Below, piece after piece: positions 41,193 through 49,669 of a DNA stretch of 64,000 bases. Position 1 is the first letter of the stretch. Each line of letters begins with the position of its first letter. A program made the translations under genes and the position numbers. The DNA comes from WHSW01 sp963749365. Lineage in GTDB: Bacteria > Actinomycetota > Thermoleophilia > Solirubrobacterales > 70-9. The DNA lies in contig CAVVME010000003.1 of the NCBI GenBank assembly GCA_963749365.1, forward strand, positions 1,488,001 through 1,552,000. The letters are read 5' to 3'. The notes below the pieces were generated by a model. It saw nothing but the letters and a program-made list of their open reading frames with translations. It was not told the origin of the DNA and made no database searches.

Positions 41193-41849
41193 ATGCAGGT
41201 CGATCGTCCCCGGGCACGAAACGCCGAGACGGGCGCGGCGACGATCGAGCACGCGGGGCTCTCGCTGCTCGTCGCCCTGATCGCTATCGGGCTGCTCGCG
41301 GCGCTCGCTTCGAGCCCGTCACCGGCCGGCCGGGAGCTCGGCTTTGCGCTCGCCCGCAAGCTGCGCTGCGCCGCGGTCGGCCCCGGCCCGTGCTGGCGCG
41401 ACCCGCTCACCGAGGCCTACGGACGCCCGCTCGCCGGGGCCGTGCGGGCGCTGGCGCCGGCGCCCGCCGCCCGCCCCGCCGGCCCGAGCGGTCTGCTGCC
41501 GGTCGACTTTCGCCGCTGCCGCTCGGCGAGCTGCGCCCGGACCGGCCCGCGGCCGGGGCTGACCCGATCGAATCGTCGCGTGACCGAGTTCGTCTCGGTC
41601 GACGACCGCAGGCGGTCGCTCGGCACGGCCAGGATCAGCTACTGGCTCTACCGGCCGACGCTCGGCTGGGAGGAGGTCGTCCGGCTGGTCTCGAGCGCCG
41701 ACGTCGCCCGGCTCGCGACGACGCCGCTGCTCGAGACCGCGGTGCCCGCCCTGGTCGCACTCGAGACCCTCGACGGGCGCGACCAGTACGAGTTCGCACC
41801 CGGCGAGCGGCCTCCCTGGCGCTGGCGGGTGGAGTCGGTGTACCCGTGA
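41193..41849 (+). CDS. membrane-anchored hypothetical protein, possibly TadE/pilin-like N-terminus
   Basis: This 218-residue protein has an N-terminal ETGAATIEHAGLSLLVALIA and a single hydrophobic segment (about 18-42). That resembles the processing and membrane region of TadE-like pseudopilins (G followed by a hydrophobic stretch with Glu at +5). The remaining extracellular-looking part has four or five Cys and many Arg and Pro, with no recognised fold. No other tad or flp gene is present, so the pilus link is weak. It ends exactly where the convergent DUF2804 gene ends. Confidence 0.55.
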   Translation: MQVDRPRARNAETGAATIEHAGLSLLVALIAIGLLAALASSPSPAGRELGFALARKLRCAAVGPGPCWRDPLTEAYGRPLAGAVRALAPAPAARPAGPSGLLPVDFRRCRSASCARTGPRPGLTRSNRRVTEFVSVDDRRRSLGTARISYWLYRPTLGWEEVVRLVSSADVARLATTPLLETAVPALVALETLDGRDQYEFAPGERPPWRWRVESVYP

Positions 41850-42767
41850 CTACCAGTGGGCGTCGTGGTGCTCGATCACCCCGAAGCCCTCGGCGAGCTC
41901 GAGCCCGCCGGGCAGGGTCCCGGTGAAGCTGCCGAACGGCTGCCGATAGGAGTAGCTGACGAAGGCCCGCCGCTCCTCCTTGCGGCGTTCGCAGCGTGCC
42001 GAGAGCTCGAGCCGCCCGCCCTCGAGCTCGATCGCGTCGAGGCCCTCGAAGCGCACCGGCGCCGGCTCGCTCGCCGTGCCGTCGATCCAGATCGCCCGCT
42101 CCGAGCGCTCGGGCGGGTCGTTGATGCCGCTGACCAGATTCCAGGCGGCGGCTCGGCCGTCGCTGAGCCTCCCGACCCCGGCCGACCAGTCCCAGACCGT
42201 GTGGCGCGGGTGATAGCCGCACGACTCGTCCTCGATCCCGTTCGCCTCGAGGCGAATCCGGCGCTCGCCGATCCGCACGTCGCATTCCACCGGCACGACC
42301 CGCTTTCGCGTCCACACGTAGCCGTCGCCTTCGCCGGTCGGGCAGACCGACTCGACCCACTCCGCCGCGCCGACGCGCAGGAAGGCGCGCACCGGCTGCT
42401 CGTCTTGACGCTCGCCGGCCTCGATCCGGACCAGCGCCGGGCCGGACCCGGGCGCCCACTCGAGCCGGCCCGTGTCCTCACCGGAGGCGACCTCGGTCCA
42501 GACCTCGCCGCGGGCGATCGGCCCGAGCATCCGCGTCCGCTCGACCATCCGCCCGCTGTCGCGGTCCCAGACCGCCCAGAACGTCTGCCCGAGCGGCCCG
42601 ACCCCGACCCGAGCCGCGCAGAGCAGCAGCTCGTCGGCGAAGACGCCGAGGTAGCGCCAGCGCTTGCGCCAGCGTCCGCCGCGGCGCAGCGGCAGCTTCG
42701 TCGGCGGGAGCGGCAGGTCCGGTCGCTCGGGGCCCGGTCCACGCCAAGGAAGGCCTCGCGGGCTCAC
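41850..42767 (-). CDS. DUF2804 family protein
   Basis: This 305-residue protein matches the DUF2804 pattern: LPLPPTKLPLRRGGRWRKRW near the N-terminus, ARVGVGPLGQTFWAVWDR, and the strongly conserved YHPRHTVWDWSAGVGR. WNLVSGINDPPERSER follows, then the terminal FGSFTGTLPGGLELAEGFGV. The fold is beta-rich and lipocalin-like; function is unknown, though members are often near lipid genes. GTG 42767 is two bases from the end of the biotin carboxylase gene on the same strand, so it is probably co-transcribed with acyl-CoA carboxylase. Confidence 0.85.
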   Translation of the reverse strand: MSPRGLPWRGPGPERPDLPLPPTKLPLRRGGRWRKRWRYLGVFADELLLCAARVGVGPLGQTFWAVWDRDSGRMVERTRMLGPIARGEVWTEVASGEDTGRLEWAPGSGPALVRIEAGERQDEQPVRAFLRVGAAEWVESVCPTGEGDGYVWTRKRVVPVECDVRIGERRIRLEANGIEDESCGYHPRHTVWDWSAGVGRLSDGRAAAWNLVSGINDPPERSERAIWIDGTASEPAPVRFEGLDAIELEGGRLELSARCERRKEERRAFVSYSYRQPFGSFTGTLPGGLELAEGFGVIEHHDAHW

Positions 42768-42769
42768 GC

Positions 42770-44527
42770 CTACTCGATCGTGCAGATCTGGTCGCCGGCG
42801 TTGACCGCGGCACCCTGGCGAATCGCGAGCGCGCCGACCTTCCCGGCCCGGTGCGCGGCGATCTCGTTCTCCATCTTCATCGCCTCGATCACGCAGATCA
42901 GCGCCCCCTCCTCGACCTCGGCCCCCTCGTCGACGGCGACCTTGAGGATCGTTCCCTGAAGCGGCGAAGCGAGCGCCGGCGCGCTCGCACCACCCGCGCC
43001 GCCACCGGCGCGCTCGCGCCGTGGCGGGCGCTTCGCGGCAGGCGCGGGCACGCCGTCGCCCGCCGCGGCGCCGATCACCTTCACCCTGTGCAGGCGCCCG
43101 TCGACCTCGACCGCGTAGCTTCGCTCCGCCTTCTCGCCCCCGTCAGCACCCTCGTCGGGCGGATTCGCCGCTGCCGGGGTCAGCTCCGCCAGCCACTTGC
43201 GATCCTCGGTCAGGTCGCGGCAGGTCTCGCCGCGCGCCCACTGCTCGGTCGACAGGATCGCGCGATGAAACGGGATCAGCGTCTGCAGGGGCGAGATCTC
43301 GTACTCGCCGAGCGCCCGCAGCATGCGCGCCGTGGCCCGCTCGCGGTCGCGGTCCCAGACGATCAGCTTCGCCACCATCGGGTCGTAGAGCGGCGTCACC
43401 TCCGAGCCCGCGCGCAGGCCCGAGTCCACCCGGACGCCCGGTCCGCCGGGCTCGACGTAATGGTCGATTCGTCCCGGCGCCGGAGCGAAGCCCTTGTGCG
43501 CGGCCTCCGCGTTTATCCGGCACTCGATCGCGTGGCCGCGCAGGTCGAGCGCATCCTGGTCCACGGACAGCTCCTCGCCGGCCGCGATCAGCACCTGCTC
43601 GCGGACGATGTCAACGCCGGTGACCATCTCGGTGACGCAGTGCTCGACCTGGACCCGGGTGTTCATCTCGAGGAAGAAGTACTCCTCCCCGACCTGCATC
43701 CCCTCGACCGTGCCCGCGCTGCGGTATGAGACCGCGCGCGCCGCGTCGGTTGCGATCCGGCCGATCCGCTCGCGCATCTCGGCGTCGACGTGCGGTCCGG
43801 GCGCCTCCTCGATCAGCTTCTGGTGGCGGCGCTGGATCGAGCAGTCGCGCTCGCCGAGATGGACGACGTTGCCGTGCGAGTCCGCCAGCACCTGGACCTC
43901 GACGTGGCGAGGGTCGTCGAGGTAACGCTCGAGGTAGACCCGGTCATCGGAGAAGAACCGCTCGCCCTCCCGGGCGGCCCCCTCGAAAGCCTCGGCGAGC
44001 TCGTCTGCCGAGCGCGCAACCCGGAAACCCTTGCCGCCCCCGCCGCCGGCCGCCTTGCAGGCGACCGGGTAGCCGATCTCCTCGGCCGTCTCGCGTGCTG
44101 CGTCGACGTCGGCCGAGGGCTCGGTCGCCCCGGGCACGATCGGCACCCCGGCGTCGCGCATGATCTCTCGGGCGCGTGTCTTCGAGCCCATCGACTCGAT
44201 CGCGCTCGCGGGCGGGCCGATGAAGACGACGCCCGCCTCGCTGCACGCCTGCGCGAAGTCGGCGTTCTCGGCCAGGAAGCCGTAGCCGGGGTGGATCGCC
44301 TCGGCGCCCGACTCTGCCGCCGCCTCGAGGATCCTCTCGATCCTCAGATAGCTCTCGGCGGCGGGCGGCGGACCGAGCAGGAAGGCCTCATCGGCCTCGG
44401 CGACGTGCGGCGCCTCGCGGTCGGCCTCCGAATAGACGCCGACCGAGCCGATCCCCATCTCCTTCAGCGTCCGCATGACCCGGATCGCGATCTCGCCGCG
44501 GTTCGCGACCAGGACCTTCTCGAACAT
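42770..44527 (-). CDS. acyl-CoA carboxylase alpha subunit (biotin carboxylase fused to biotin carrier)
   Basis: This 585-residue protein has an N-terminal biotin carboxylase (VLVANRGEIAIRVMRTL, IHPGYGFLAENADFAQAC). ATP-grasp glycine loop AAGGGGGKGFRVA and FLEMNTRVQVEH follow. About 450-510 is a variable linker. The C-terminal biotinyl domain has EAMKMENEI with the biotinylated Lys. It carboxylates biotin to supply malonyl-CoA or methylmalonyl-CoA synthesis together with a separate carboxyltransferase, which is not in this window. Start ATG 44527 lies immediately after a large inverted repeat shared with the end of purA. Confidence 0.93.
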   Translation of the reverse strand: MFEKVLVANRGEIAIRVMRTLKEMGIGSVGVYSEADREAPHVAEADEAFLLGPPPAAESYLRIERILEAAAESGAEAIHPGYGFLAENADFAQACSEAGVVFIGPPASAIESMGSKTRAREIMRDAGVPIVPGATEPSADVDAARETAEEIGYPVACKAAGGGGGKGFRVARSADELAEAFEGAAREGERFFSDDRVYLERYLDDPRHVEVQVLADSHGNVVHLGERDCSIQRRHQKLIEEAPGPHVDAEMRERIGRIATDAARAVSYRSAGTVEGMQVGEEYFFLEMNTRVQVEHCVTEMVTGVDIVREQVLIAAGEELSVDQDALDLRGHAIECRINAEAAHKGFAPAPGRIDHYVEPGGPGVRVDSGLRAGSEVTPLYDPMVAKLIVWDRDRERATARMLRALGEYEISPLQTLIPFHRAILSTEQWARGETCRDLTEDRKWLAELTPAAANPPDEGADGGEKAERSYAVEVDGRLHRVKVIGAAAGDGVPAPAAKRPPRRERAGGGAGGASAPALASPLQGTILKVAVDEGAEVEEGALICVIEAMKMENEIAAHRAGKVGALAIRQGAAVNAGDQICTIE

Positions 44528-44528
44528 A

Positions 44529-44604
44529 GGCGCGGGAGGATATTGGGCCCACCCGGCGCCTGCGCCGGAGCGCCGGCCGGGTGGCGGGCCTATCCTCCCG
44601 CGCC
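44529..44604 (-). other. large imperfect hairpin between purA and the acyl-CoA carboxylase gene
   Basis: GGCGCGGGAGGATA at 44529-44542 is the exact reverse complement of 44591-44604, a perfect 14-bp outer stem. Inside it CCACCCGG (44549-44556) pairs with CCGGGTGG (44577-44584). GGCGC (44555-44559) can pair with GCGCC (44570-44574). In the minus-strand RNA the structure begins in the last codons of purA and ends one base before the carboxylase ATG. No T-run follows. It could be a terminator or attenuator, or a structure masking translation initiation. Confidence 0.6.
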
Positions 44605-45894
44605 GACGTTGGGCGCCTGTGCGATCCGAATCACCTGCTCGCGATCCGGGCCAACCCCGACCAGCTTGATCGGGACTCCGGCATGGTCTGAGATCGCGGT
44701 CAGGTAGTCGCGCGCCTCACGAGGCAGCTCGGACTCGCTGCGCACGCTGGAGATGTCCTCCTCCCAGCCCGGGAGCTGCTCGTACTCGGCGAGCGCCGAG
44801 TGCAGGATCGATTGGTGGTAGGGAAACTCCTCGAACACCGCCCCCTCGCTGCCCCGGTAGCGAGTCGCGATCCGCAGCGGATCGAGGCCCGAGAGCACGT
44901 CGAGCTTGGTGATCGCGAGCGCCGAGAGCCGGTTGAGGCGGGTCGCGTAACGAAGCGCCACCAGGTCGAGCCAACCGCAGCGCCGCTCGCGCCCGGTCGT
45001 GGTCCCGAACTCATGCCCGCGGTCGCGCAGGTGGATCCCGACCTCGTCGTCGAGCTCCGTCGGAAACGGTCCGGCGCCGACCCGCGTCGTGTAGGCCTTG
45101 CACACGCCCCAGACCTCGGCGATGTCGGTCGGCCCTACCCCGGCTCCGACGCAGGCGGCACCGGCGATCGGGTTCGACGAGGTCACGAACGGATAGGTGC
45201 CGTGGTCGAGATCGAGCATTGTCGCCTGGGCGCCCTCGAAGATCACCGTCCGTCCGGAGTCCAGCGCCTCCCAGCAGAGCCGCGAGGTGTCGGCGATGTG
45301 CGGTTCGAGCCGGTGCCCGTAGCGCAGGTACTCCTCGGTCATCGCGTGCAGGTCGAGCTTCGGGTCGCGGGCGAAGGGCCGCAGCGCCTGCTGCTTGGGC
45401 TCCAGCGCCGCCATGATCTTCTTACGCAGGATCTTCGGGTCGAGCAGGTCCTGGACCCGCACCCCGAGGCGGGCGGACTTGTCGGCGTAACAGGGTCCGA
45501 TTCCCCTCCTCGTGGTGCCGATCTCGAGCTTGCCGAGCTTCGCCTCGCCGACCGTGTCGAGCATCACGTGGTAGGGCATGATCAGGTGCGCGTTGGCCGA
45601 GAGCCGCAGCCCCGCGACATCGACCCCGCGCCTGCGCAGTCCCTCGAGCTCCTCGATCAGGACCGACGGGTCGACGACCACGCCGTTGCCGATCACGCAG
45701 ATCTTCCCCGGATGCAGGACCCCGGACGGGATCAGGTGGAACTTGAACACCTCGTCGTCGCGGACGATCGTGTGGCCGGCGTTGTTGCCGCCCTGGAACC
45801 GAACCACCATCGCGGCGTCCTCGGTCAGCAGGTCGACGACCTTGCCCTTCCCCTCGTCGCCCCACTGGGTCCCGATGATCACCTTGCCCGGCAT
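44590..45894 (-). CDS. purA: adenylosuccinate synthetase
   Basis: This enzyme makes adenylosuccinate from IMP, aspartate and GTP in AMP synthesis. It is 434 residues, the normal length. Signatures are the GTP-loop-like GTQWGDEGKGKVVDLL (near residue 8) with the catalytic Asp, GGNNAGHTIV, GTTRRGIGPCYADK (IMP site) and EGAQATMLDLDHGTYPFVTSSN. TTTGRERRCGWLDL binds aspartate. The C-terminal ALAITKLDVL is the guanine-binding KxD. ATG 45894 is about ten bases after CATAAT on the same strand, so it may have its own promoter 19 bases beyond the helicase-loader gene. Confidence 0.96.
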   Translation of the reverse strand: MPGKVIIGTQWGDEGKGKVVDLLTEDAAMVVRFQGGNNAGHTIVRDDEVFKFHLIPSGVLHPGKICVIGNGVVVDPSVLIEELEGLRRRGVDVAGLRLSANAHLIMPYHVMLDTVGEAKLGKLEIGTTRRGIGPCYADKSARLGVRVQDLLDPKILRKKIMAALEPKQQALRPFARDPKLDLHAMTEEYLRYGHRLEPHIADTSRLCWEALDSGRTVIFEGAQATMLDLDHGTYPFVTSSNPIAGAACVGAGVGPTDIAEVWGVCKAYTTRVGAGPFPTELDDEVGIHLRDRGHEFGTTTGRERRCGWLDLVALRYATRLNRLSALAITKLDVLSGLDPLRIATRYRGSEGAVFEEFPYHQSILHSALAEYEQLPGWEEDISSVRSESELPREARDYLTAISDHAGVPIKLVGVGPDREQVIRIAQAPNVGAGG

Positions 45895-45913
45895 CGCGGG
45901 GAGGATTATGAAG

Positions 45914-46642
45914 TCACGGAGGGGCGAGGCGGTAGCGCCTGTCGTCCCCGAACAGCGGCAGCGGGTCGCCGCAGATCTCGACCAGGCGCGAGACGGTCCG
46001 CTGGCCGACCTGCGCTTCGAGCGCATCCGGCTCGAGGTCGGTCGTGACGACCATCGAACGCTGGCTGCTGTAGCGCTCGTCGACGATCGAGAACAACTGC
46101 TCCAGGACCCAGTCGTTCTGCTTCGTGACCCCGAGGTCGTCGATGTGAAGCAGGTCGACCGAGGTCAGCCGGCGGAAGAACTCCGCGTAGGAGAGGTCCC
46201 CGGCGCCGAGGTCGTACGTCTTCCAGATCCGGGTCAGGAGCTTGGGCAGCGAGTAGACCGCCGCCGAGTGCCCGGCCTGCATCGCGAGCTTCGAGACCAG
46301 CATCGCGAGCGTCGTCTTCCCGGTCCCGACGTCGCCCATCAGCCACAGGCCGCGTCCGCTCGCGATCCTCGCGTCGAGGTCGGCGATGAACTCGCGAACG
46401 TGGGTGACGACCGCCCGCGACCTCGGATCGCGCTCCATCTCCGAGATCGGAGGGCGATCGAAGCTGACGCCCTCGTACTTGCGGGGCAGGGTCGCGCGCA
46501 CTCCCCGCGTCCGCGCCTGCTGGATCCGCCGCGCCCGGCACTCGCACGGGCGGGCGACGTCCTCGGAATCGACGATCCACCCGCTTCCGTCGCAGGCCCC
46601 GAGCGGGCACGCCGGCTGCAACCTCTCGACCTGGCCGGTCAA
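45914..46642 (-). CDS. DnaC/DnaI-like AAA+ ATPase (probable helicase loader)
   Basis: This 242-residue protein has an N-terminal zinc-binding cluster (CPLGAC near residue 12 and CECRARR near 33). The AAA+ core follows with Walker A GDVGTGKTTLAML, Walker B LLHIDDLG, and sensor 1 VVTTDLEP. The terminal VSRLVEICGDPLPLFGDDRR is typical of DnaC/DnaI/IstB-group proteins. The TTG start (46642) overlaps the dnaB stop (TTGA), so the pair is translated together. That supports a loader acting on this DnaB. Many actinobacteria lack a DnaC-type loader. No transposase accompanies it, so it is not an IstB of an insertion sequence. Confidence 0.87.
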   Translation of the reverse strand: MTGQVERLQPACPLGACDGSGWIVDSEDVARPCECRARRIQQARTRGVRATLPRKYEGVSFDRPPISEMERDPRSRAVVTHVREFIADLDARIASGRGLWLMGDVGTGKTTLAMLVSKLAMQAGHSAAVYSLPKLLTRIWKTYDLGAGDLSYAEFFRRLTSVDLLHIDDLGVTKQNDWVLEQLFSIVDERYSSQRSMVVTTDLEPDALEAQVGQRTVSRLVEICGDPLPLFGDDRRYRLAPP

Positions 46643-48099
46643 CCGTCGGCGATGTCGATCAGCGGGGAATCGTCGCTCTCGGCCGGCGCCGCGGTCGCCA
46701 TCAGACCGCGGTCGTGGTGGGAGAGGTCGGCGAAGGAGGCGAACTTCTCCTGGAACACGAGCCGCACGGTGTCGATCGGGCCGTTGCGGTTCTTGCGCAC
46801 GATCAGCTCGGCGATCCCCTGCAGCTCCGCCTTCTCGGCCGGGTCGACCTCGTCGTCGCCGAAGTTGCGGTAGTAGTCCTCGCGATAGATGAACCCGACC
46901 AGGTCGGCGTCCTGCTCGAGGTTGCCCGACTCGCGCAGGTCGGAGAGGATCGGCCGCTTGTCGCGCCCGGTGCGCTGCTCGGGCGCCCGCGAGAGCTGCG
47001 ACAGGGCGATCACCGGCACCTTCAGCTCACGGGCGAGGATCTTCAGCCCGCGGCTCATCTGGCCGACCTGCTCGACCCGGCTGGCGCGATGGTCCTCGGC
47101 CCGCATCAGCTGGATGTAGTCGATCACGATCAGCGCCAGGCCGCCGTTGCCGGCGCTGCGCTCCTGAGCATGCAGGCGCCGCGCCTTCGCCCGCAGGTCG
47201 AGCATCCCGAGGTCCGACGACTCGTCGATCCACAGCGGCGCGGTCTCGATCTCGTTGCAGACCTTGAGCACCTTGGCCCAGTCGCGCTCGCCCACCTGGC
47301 CCTTGCGCAGCTTGTCGCTCGGGATCCGGGCTCGCTTGGCGATCAGGCGCTGGGCAAGCTCGGCGTCCGACATCTCGAGCGAGAAGAAGGCGACCGGCCT
47401 CCGTTCCTTGACCGCGACGTGCTCGGCGATGTTGGCGACCAGCCCGGACTTGCCCATCCCCGGCCGGGCGGCGAGGATGATCAGGTTGCCGGGCTGAAAG
47501 CCGCCGGTGATCGCGTCGAGCTCGCTGAACCCGGATGAAGTGCCGGTGACCGAGGCGTCGCCGGTCGCCAGCTCCTCGAGCCGGTCGACCTCCCGCGAGA
47601 GGATGTCCTTGAGCACGTGGAAGTCCTCGACCTGCTCCTCGTGGGCGACGTTGAAGAGCAGGCGCTCGGCGCGCTCGGCGAGCTCCTGTGGCGCGCCCTC
47701 GCGCTCGTGAACCGACTTCTGGATCGTCTGCGAGGCGGTCAGCAGCCGGCGCAGGAGCGAGTTCTGCTGCACGATCCGGGCGTAGTGGCGCGCGTTGCCC
47801 GGCACCGGGACGGTCGAGGCGAGCTGCGAGACGCCGTCCTGTCCGCCGGCGTCGTTGAGCTCGCCCTGCTGCTTGAGCAGCTCCGAGACGGTGAGCGCGT
47901 CGACCGGCTCGCCGCGCTCATAGAGGCGCTTGATCGCGCGGAAGACGAGCCGGTGGCGCTCGCGGTAGAAGTCCTCGTCGGCGAGCCGGACGTCGAGGAT
48001 GACCGGGTTCATCGCCCCCTCGGAGACCATCAGGGCGCCGAGCACCGACTCCTCGGCCTCGAGGTTCTGCGGGGGGACGTGTGCGGTTGCGGCTTCCAT
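46639..48099 (-). CDS. dnaB: replicative DNA helicase
   Basis: This is the hexameric fork helicase, 486 residues. The N-terminal helical domain has QNLEAEESVLGALM and a linker. The RecA-type core has Walker A RPGMGKSGLVANIA, FFSLEMSDAELAQRL, IVIDYIQLM (Walker B) and SQLSRAPEQR, with the arginine-finger region RDKRPILSDLRESG. No intein is present. ATG 48099 has AGGA six bases upstream and a TAATAG hexamer behind it. It is first of the dnaB-loader unit. Confidence 0.95.
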   Translation of the reverse strand: MEAATAHVPPQNLEAEESVLGALMVSEGAMNPVILDVRLADEDFYRERHRLVFRAIKRLYERGEPVDALTVSELLKQQGELNDAGGQDGVSQLASTVPVPGNARHYARIVQQNSLLRRLLTASQTIQKSVHEREGAPQELAERAERLLFNVAHEEQVEDFHVLKDILSREVDRLEELATGDASVTGTSSGFSELDAITGGFQPGNLIILAARPGMGKSGLVANIAEHVAVKERRPVAFFSLEMSDAELAQRLIAKRARIPSDKLRKGQVGERDWAKVLKVCNEIETAPLWIDESSDLGMLDLRAKARRLHAQERSAGNGGLALIVIDYIQLMRAEDHRASRVEQVGQMSRGLKILARELKVPVIALSQLSRAPEQRTGRDKRPILSDLRESGNLEQDADLVGFIYREDYYRNFGDDEVDPAEKAELQGIAELIVRKNRNGPIDTVRLVFQEKFASFADLSHHDRGLMATAAPAESDDSPLIDIADG

Positions 48100-48256
48100 C
48101 TCGGTCCTACCTATTAGAGGGCCGGCGGCGGCGGCAATCGCCCCCTTCCGCAACCCCGGCGTCAGACAAACACAGCGGCGGACGGCGCGCCGGACCGGTT
48201 CCCGCTAACTGGGAAGGAAGAGATCCCCGTCCGGGCCCGCGTATCGTTCGGCGCCC

Positions 48257-48865
48257 ATGGACCGATTCGAGGTCGAGACTCCGCACGGGCTGGCGCGGGT
48301 CGCCCTCGACGCCGACGACCCGGGGCGGGTGGTGGTCCTCGGCCATGGTGCCGGCGGAGGCATCGAGGCGCCCGACCTGACGGCGGCGGCCGGCGTCGTC
48401 CGCGAGGCGGGGCTCTCGGTGGCGCTGGTGGAGCAGCCCTACCGCGTCGCCGGGCGCCGGGCGCCCGCCCCGGCCCACCAGCTCGACGCCGCCTGGAGGG
48501 CGGTGATCGACGAGCTGCGAGAACGCGCCCTGGCGCGAGAGGTGCTGATCACCGGCGGGCGGTCGCTCGCGGCCCGCGTTGCCTGCCGGACGGCGGAAGA
48601 CACGGGCGCGACCGCGGTGCTCTGCCTCGCGTTCCCTCTCCATCCGCCGGGCCGCGGGGACGACCCCGCCAAGTCCCGACAGCCCGAGCTCGACGCGGTC
48701 ACCGTGCCGACGCTCGTGGTCCAGGGCCGCTCCGACCCGTTCGGGATGCCGGCCGGCGGCCCCAACCGCGAGCTCGCCGTGGTTGCCGGCAACCACGGCC
48801 TCAAGGCCGACCTCGAGGGAGTCGCGATCGCGATCGCCGCCTGGCTGCCGACCGTGATCGGCTAG
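48257..48865 (+). CDS. alpha/beta hydrolase, KANL3/Tex30-like
   Basis: This 202-residue compact hydrolase has the oxyanion region VLGHGAGGGIEAPDL, nucleophile elbow ITGGRSLAARVA (Ser in GRSLA), and VLCLAFPLHPPG. VVQGRSDPFGMP is the acid region and VAGNHGLK contains the catalytic His. This pattern is the dienelactone-hydrolase-like KANL3/Tex30 group, with undefined bacterial substrates. It is the only plus-strand gene among the replication and ribosomal genes here. TATCGT lies nine bases before ATG 48257, and the 157-bp gap upstream contains a TTCCC/GGGAA inverted repeat (around 48200-48220). Confidence 0.83.
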   Translation: MDRFEVETPHGLARVALDADDPGRVVVLGHGAGGGIEAPDLTAAAGVVREAGLSVALVEQPYRVAGRRAPAPAHQLDAAWRAVIDELRERALAREVLITGGRSLAARVACRTAEDTGATAVLCLAFPLHPPGRGDDPAKSRQPELDAVTVPTLVVQGRSDPFGMPAGGPNRELAVVAGNHGLKADLEGVAIAIAAWLPTVIG

Positions 48866-48878
48866 CGACCCGGGGGCC

Positions 48879-49331
48879 CTACTTCGCCTCGGCGACGATC
48901 GTTTTCACCCGGGCGACGGCGCCGCCGGAAAGCTCAACCTCGACCATGTAGGTGCCAATCTCGCGGATCGGATCGTCGAGGCGGATCTTCTTCCGGTCGA
49001 TCTTCAGCCCGCGGGCGGTTGCGATCGCCTCGGCGATCTCCGCGTTGGTGACCGAGCCGTAGAGCTTGCCGTCCTCGCCGGCGCGGTGCTGGATCGTGAG
49101 CACGGTCTTGGCCAGCAGCGCGGCGGTCTCCTCGGCGCGCTCGGCCGCCTCACGGGCCGCGGTCTCGGCCGCATCGCGACGCCGCTGTGCCTCGCGCAGC
49201 GAGGCGTCGGTCGCCGGCTGAGCGAGGCGCCGGGGGAGGAGGAAGTTGCGCAGGTAGCCGGGCGAGACGTCGACCGCATCGCCGGCCGAGCCGAGGCTGT
49301 CGACGTCCTTGAGCAGGATCGCCTGCGCCAT
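48879..49331 (-). CDS. rplI: 50S ribosomal protein L9
   Basis: This 150-residue protein has the N-terminal L9 domain (AILLKDVDSLGSAGDAVDVS then PGYLRNFLLPRRLA), the long charged connecting helix (about 45-75, Ala/Arg/Glu-rich) and the C-terminal rRNA-binding domain (EDGKLYGSVTNAEIAEAI). Length and order are normal. It is four bases downstream of rpsR and is the last gene of the rpsF-ssb-rpsR-rplI group. Confidence 0.96.
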   Translation of the reverse strand: MAQAILLKDVDSLGSAGDAVDVSPGYLRNFLLPRRLAQPATDASLREAQRRRDAAETAAREAAERAEETAALLAKTVLTIQHRAGEDGKLYGSVTNAEIAEAIATARGLKIDRKKIRLDDPIREIGTYMVEVELSGGAVARVKTIVAEAK

Positions 49332-49335
49332 CTCG

Positions 49336-49614
49336 CTACCGCTCGCCGACGTAGGGAAGCAGCGCCAGCTCGCGCGCGCGCCGCACCGCCAGCCCGAGCT
49401 GCTGCTGGTGGCGGCGCGAGAGCCCGGTCACCCGCCGCGAGCGGACCTTGCCGCGGTCCGAGATGAAGCGGCGCAGGGTCGAGAGGTCCTTGTAGTCGAT
49501 GTTCTCGACGTTGATCCGCGTGTACTTGCGGGGGCGAAACCGGTCACTGAGGCGGCCGCGCCGGCGTCCTCCCGGAGCGGACTGCTGTGGCTGAGCTCGC
49601 TGCTTGCGCGCCAT
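49336..49614 (-). CDS. rpsR: 30S ribosomal protein S18
   Basis: This 92-residue protein has the conserved C-terminal core YKDLSTLRRFISDRGKVRSR followed by TGLSRRHQQQLGLAVRRAR. It lacks the CxxC zinc motif, so it is a Cys-less (C-minus) S18. It has a somewhat long basic N-terminus (KQRAQPQQSAPGGRRRGR). In the ribosome it pairs with S6, encoded two genes upstream. A 12-codon open frame (49614-49652) ends with a TGA overlapping this ATG. Confidence 0.95.
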   Translation of the reverse strand: MARKQRAQPQQSAPGGRRRGRLSDRFRPRKYTRINVENIDYKDLSTLRRFISDRGKVRSRRVTGLSRRHQQQLGLAVRRARELALLPYVGER

Positions 49615-49652
49615 CAGCCGCCGGTCTCGATCTCGATCTCAGGCTCGGTCAT
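49614..49652 (-). CDS. possible 12-codon mini-ORF coupled to rpsR
   Basis: ATG 49652 opens a 12-residue frame, MTEPEIEIETGG, ending in TGA whose last base is the A of the rpsR ATG. It has an acidic repeating EI pattern but no Shine-Dalgarno site. It may be chance, or may serve to couple translation into rpsR. Confidence 0.2.
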   Translation of the reverse strand: MTEPEIEIETGG

Positions 49653-49669
49653 ACGCGAAAACGCGCCGC

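Noticed and set aside
45914..46642. Considered as IstB of an IS21-type insertion sequence
   Set aside because: No IstA transposase, terminal repeats or target duplication. The gene is coupled to dnaB and has an N-terminal Cys cluster seen in DnaC/DnaI-type loaders.
48104..48256. Checked the longest gaps (including this one) for tRNA or structured RNA genes
   Set aside because: A short TTCCC/GGGAA stem is present, but no cloverleaf, CCA end or recognisable riboswitch pattern.
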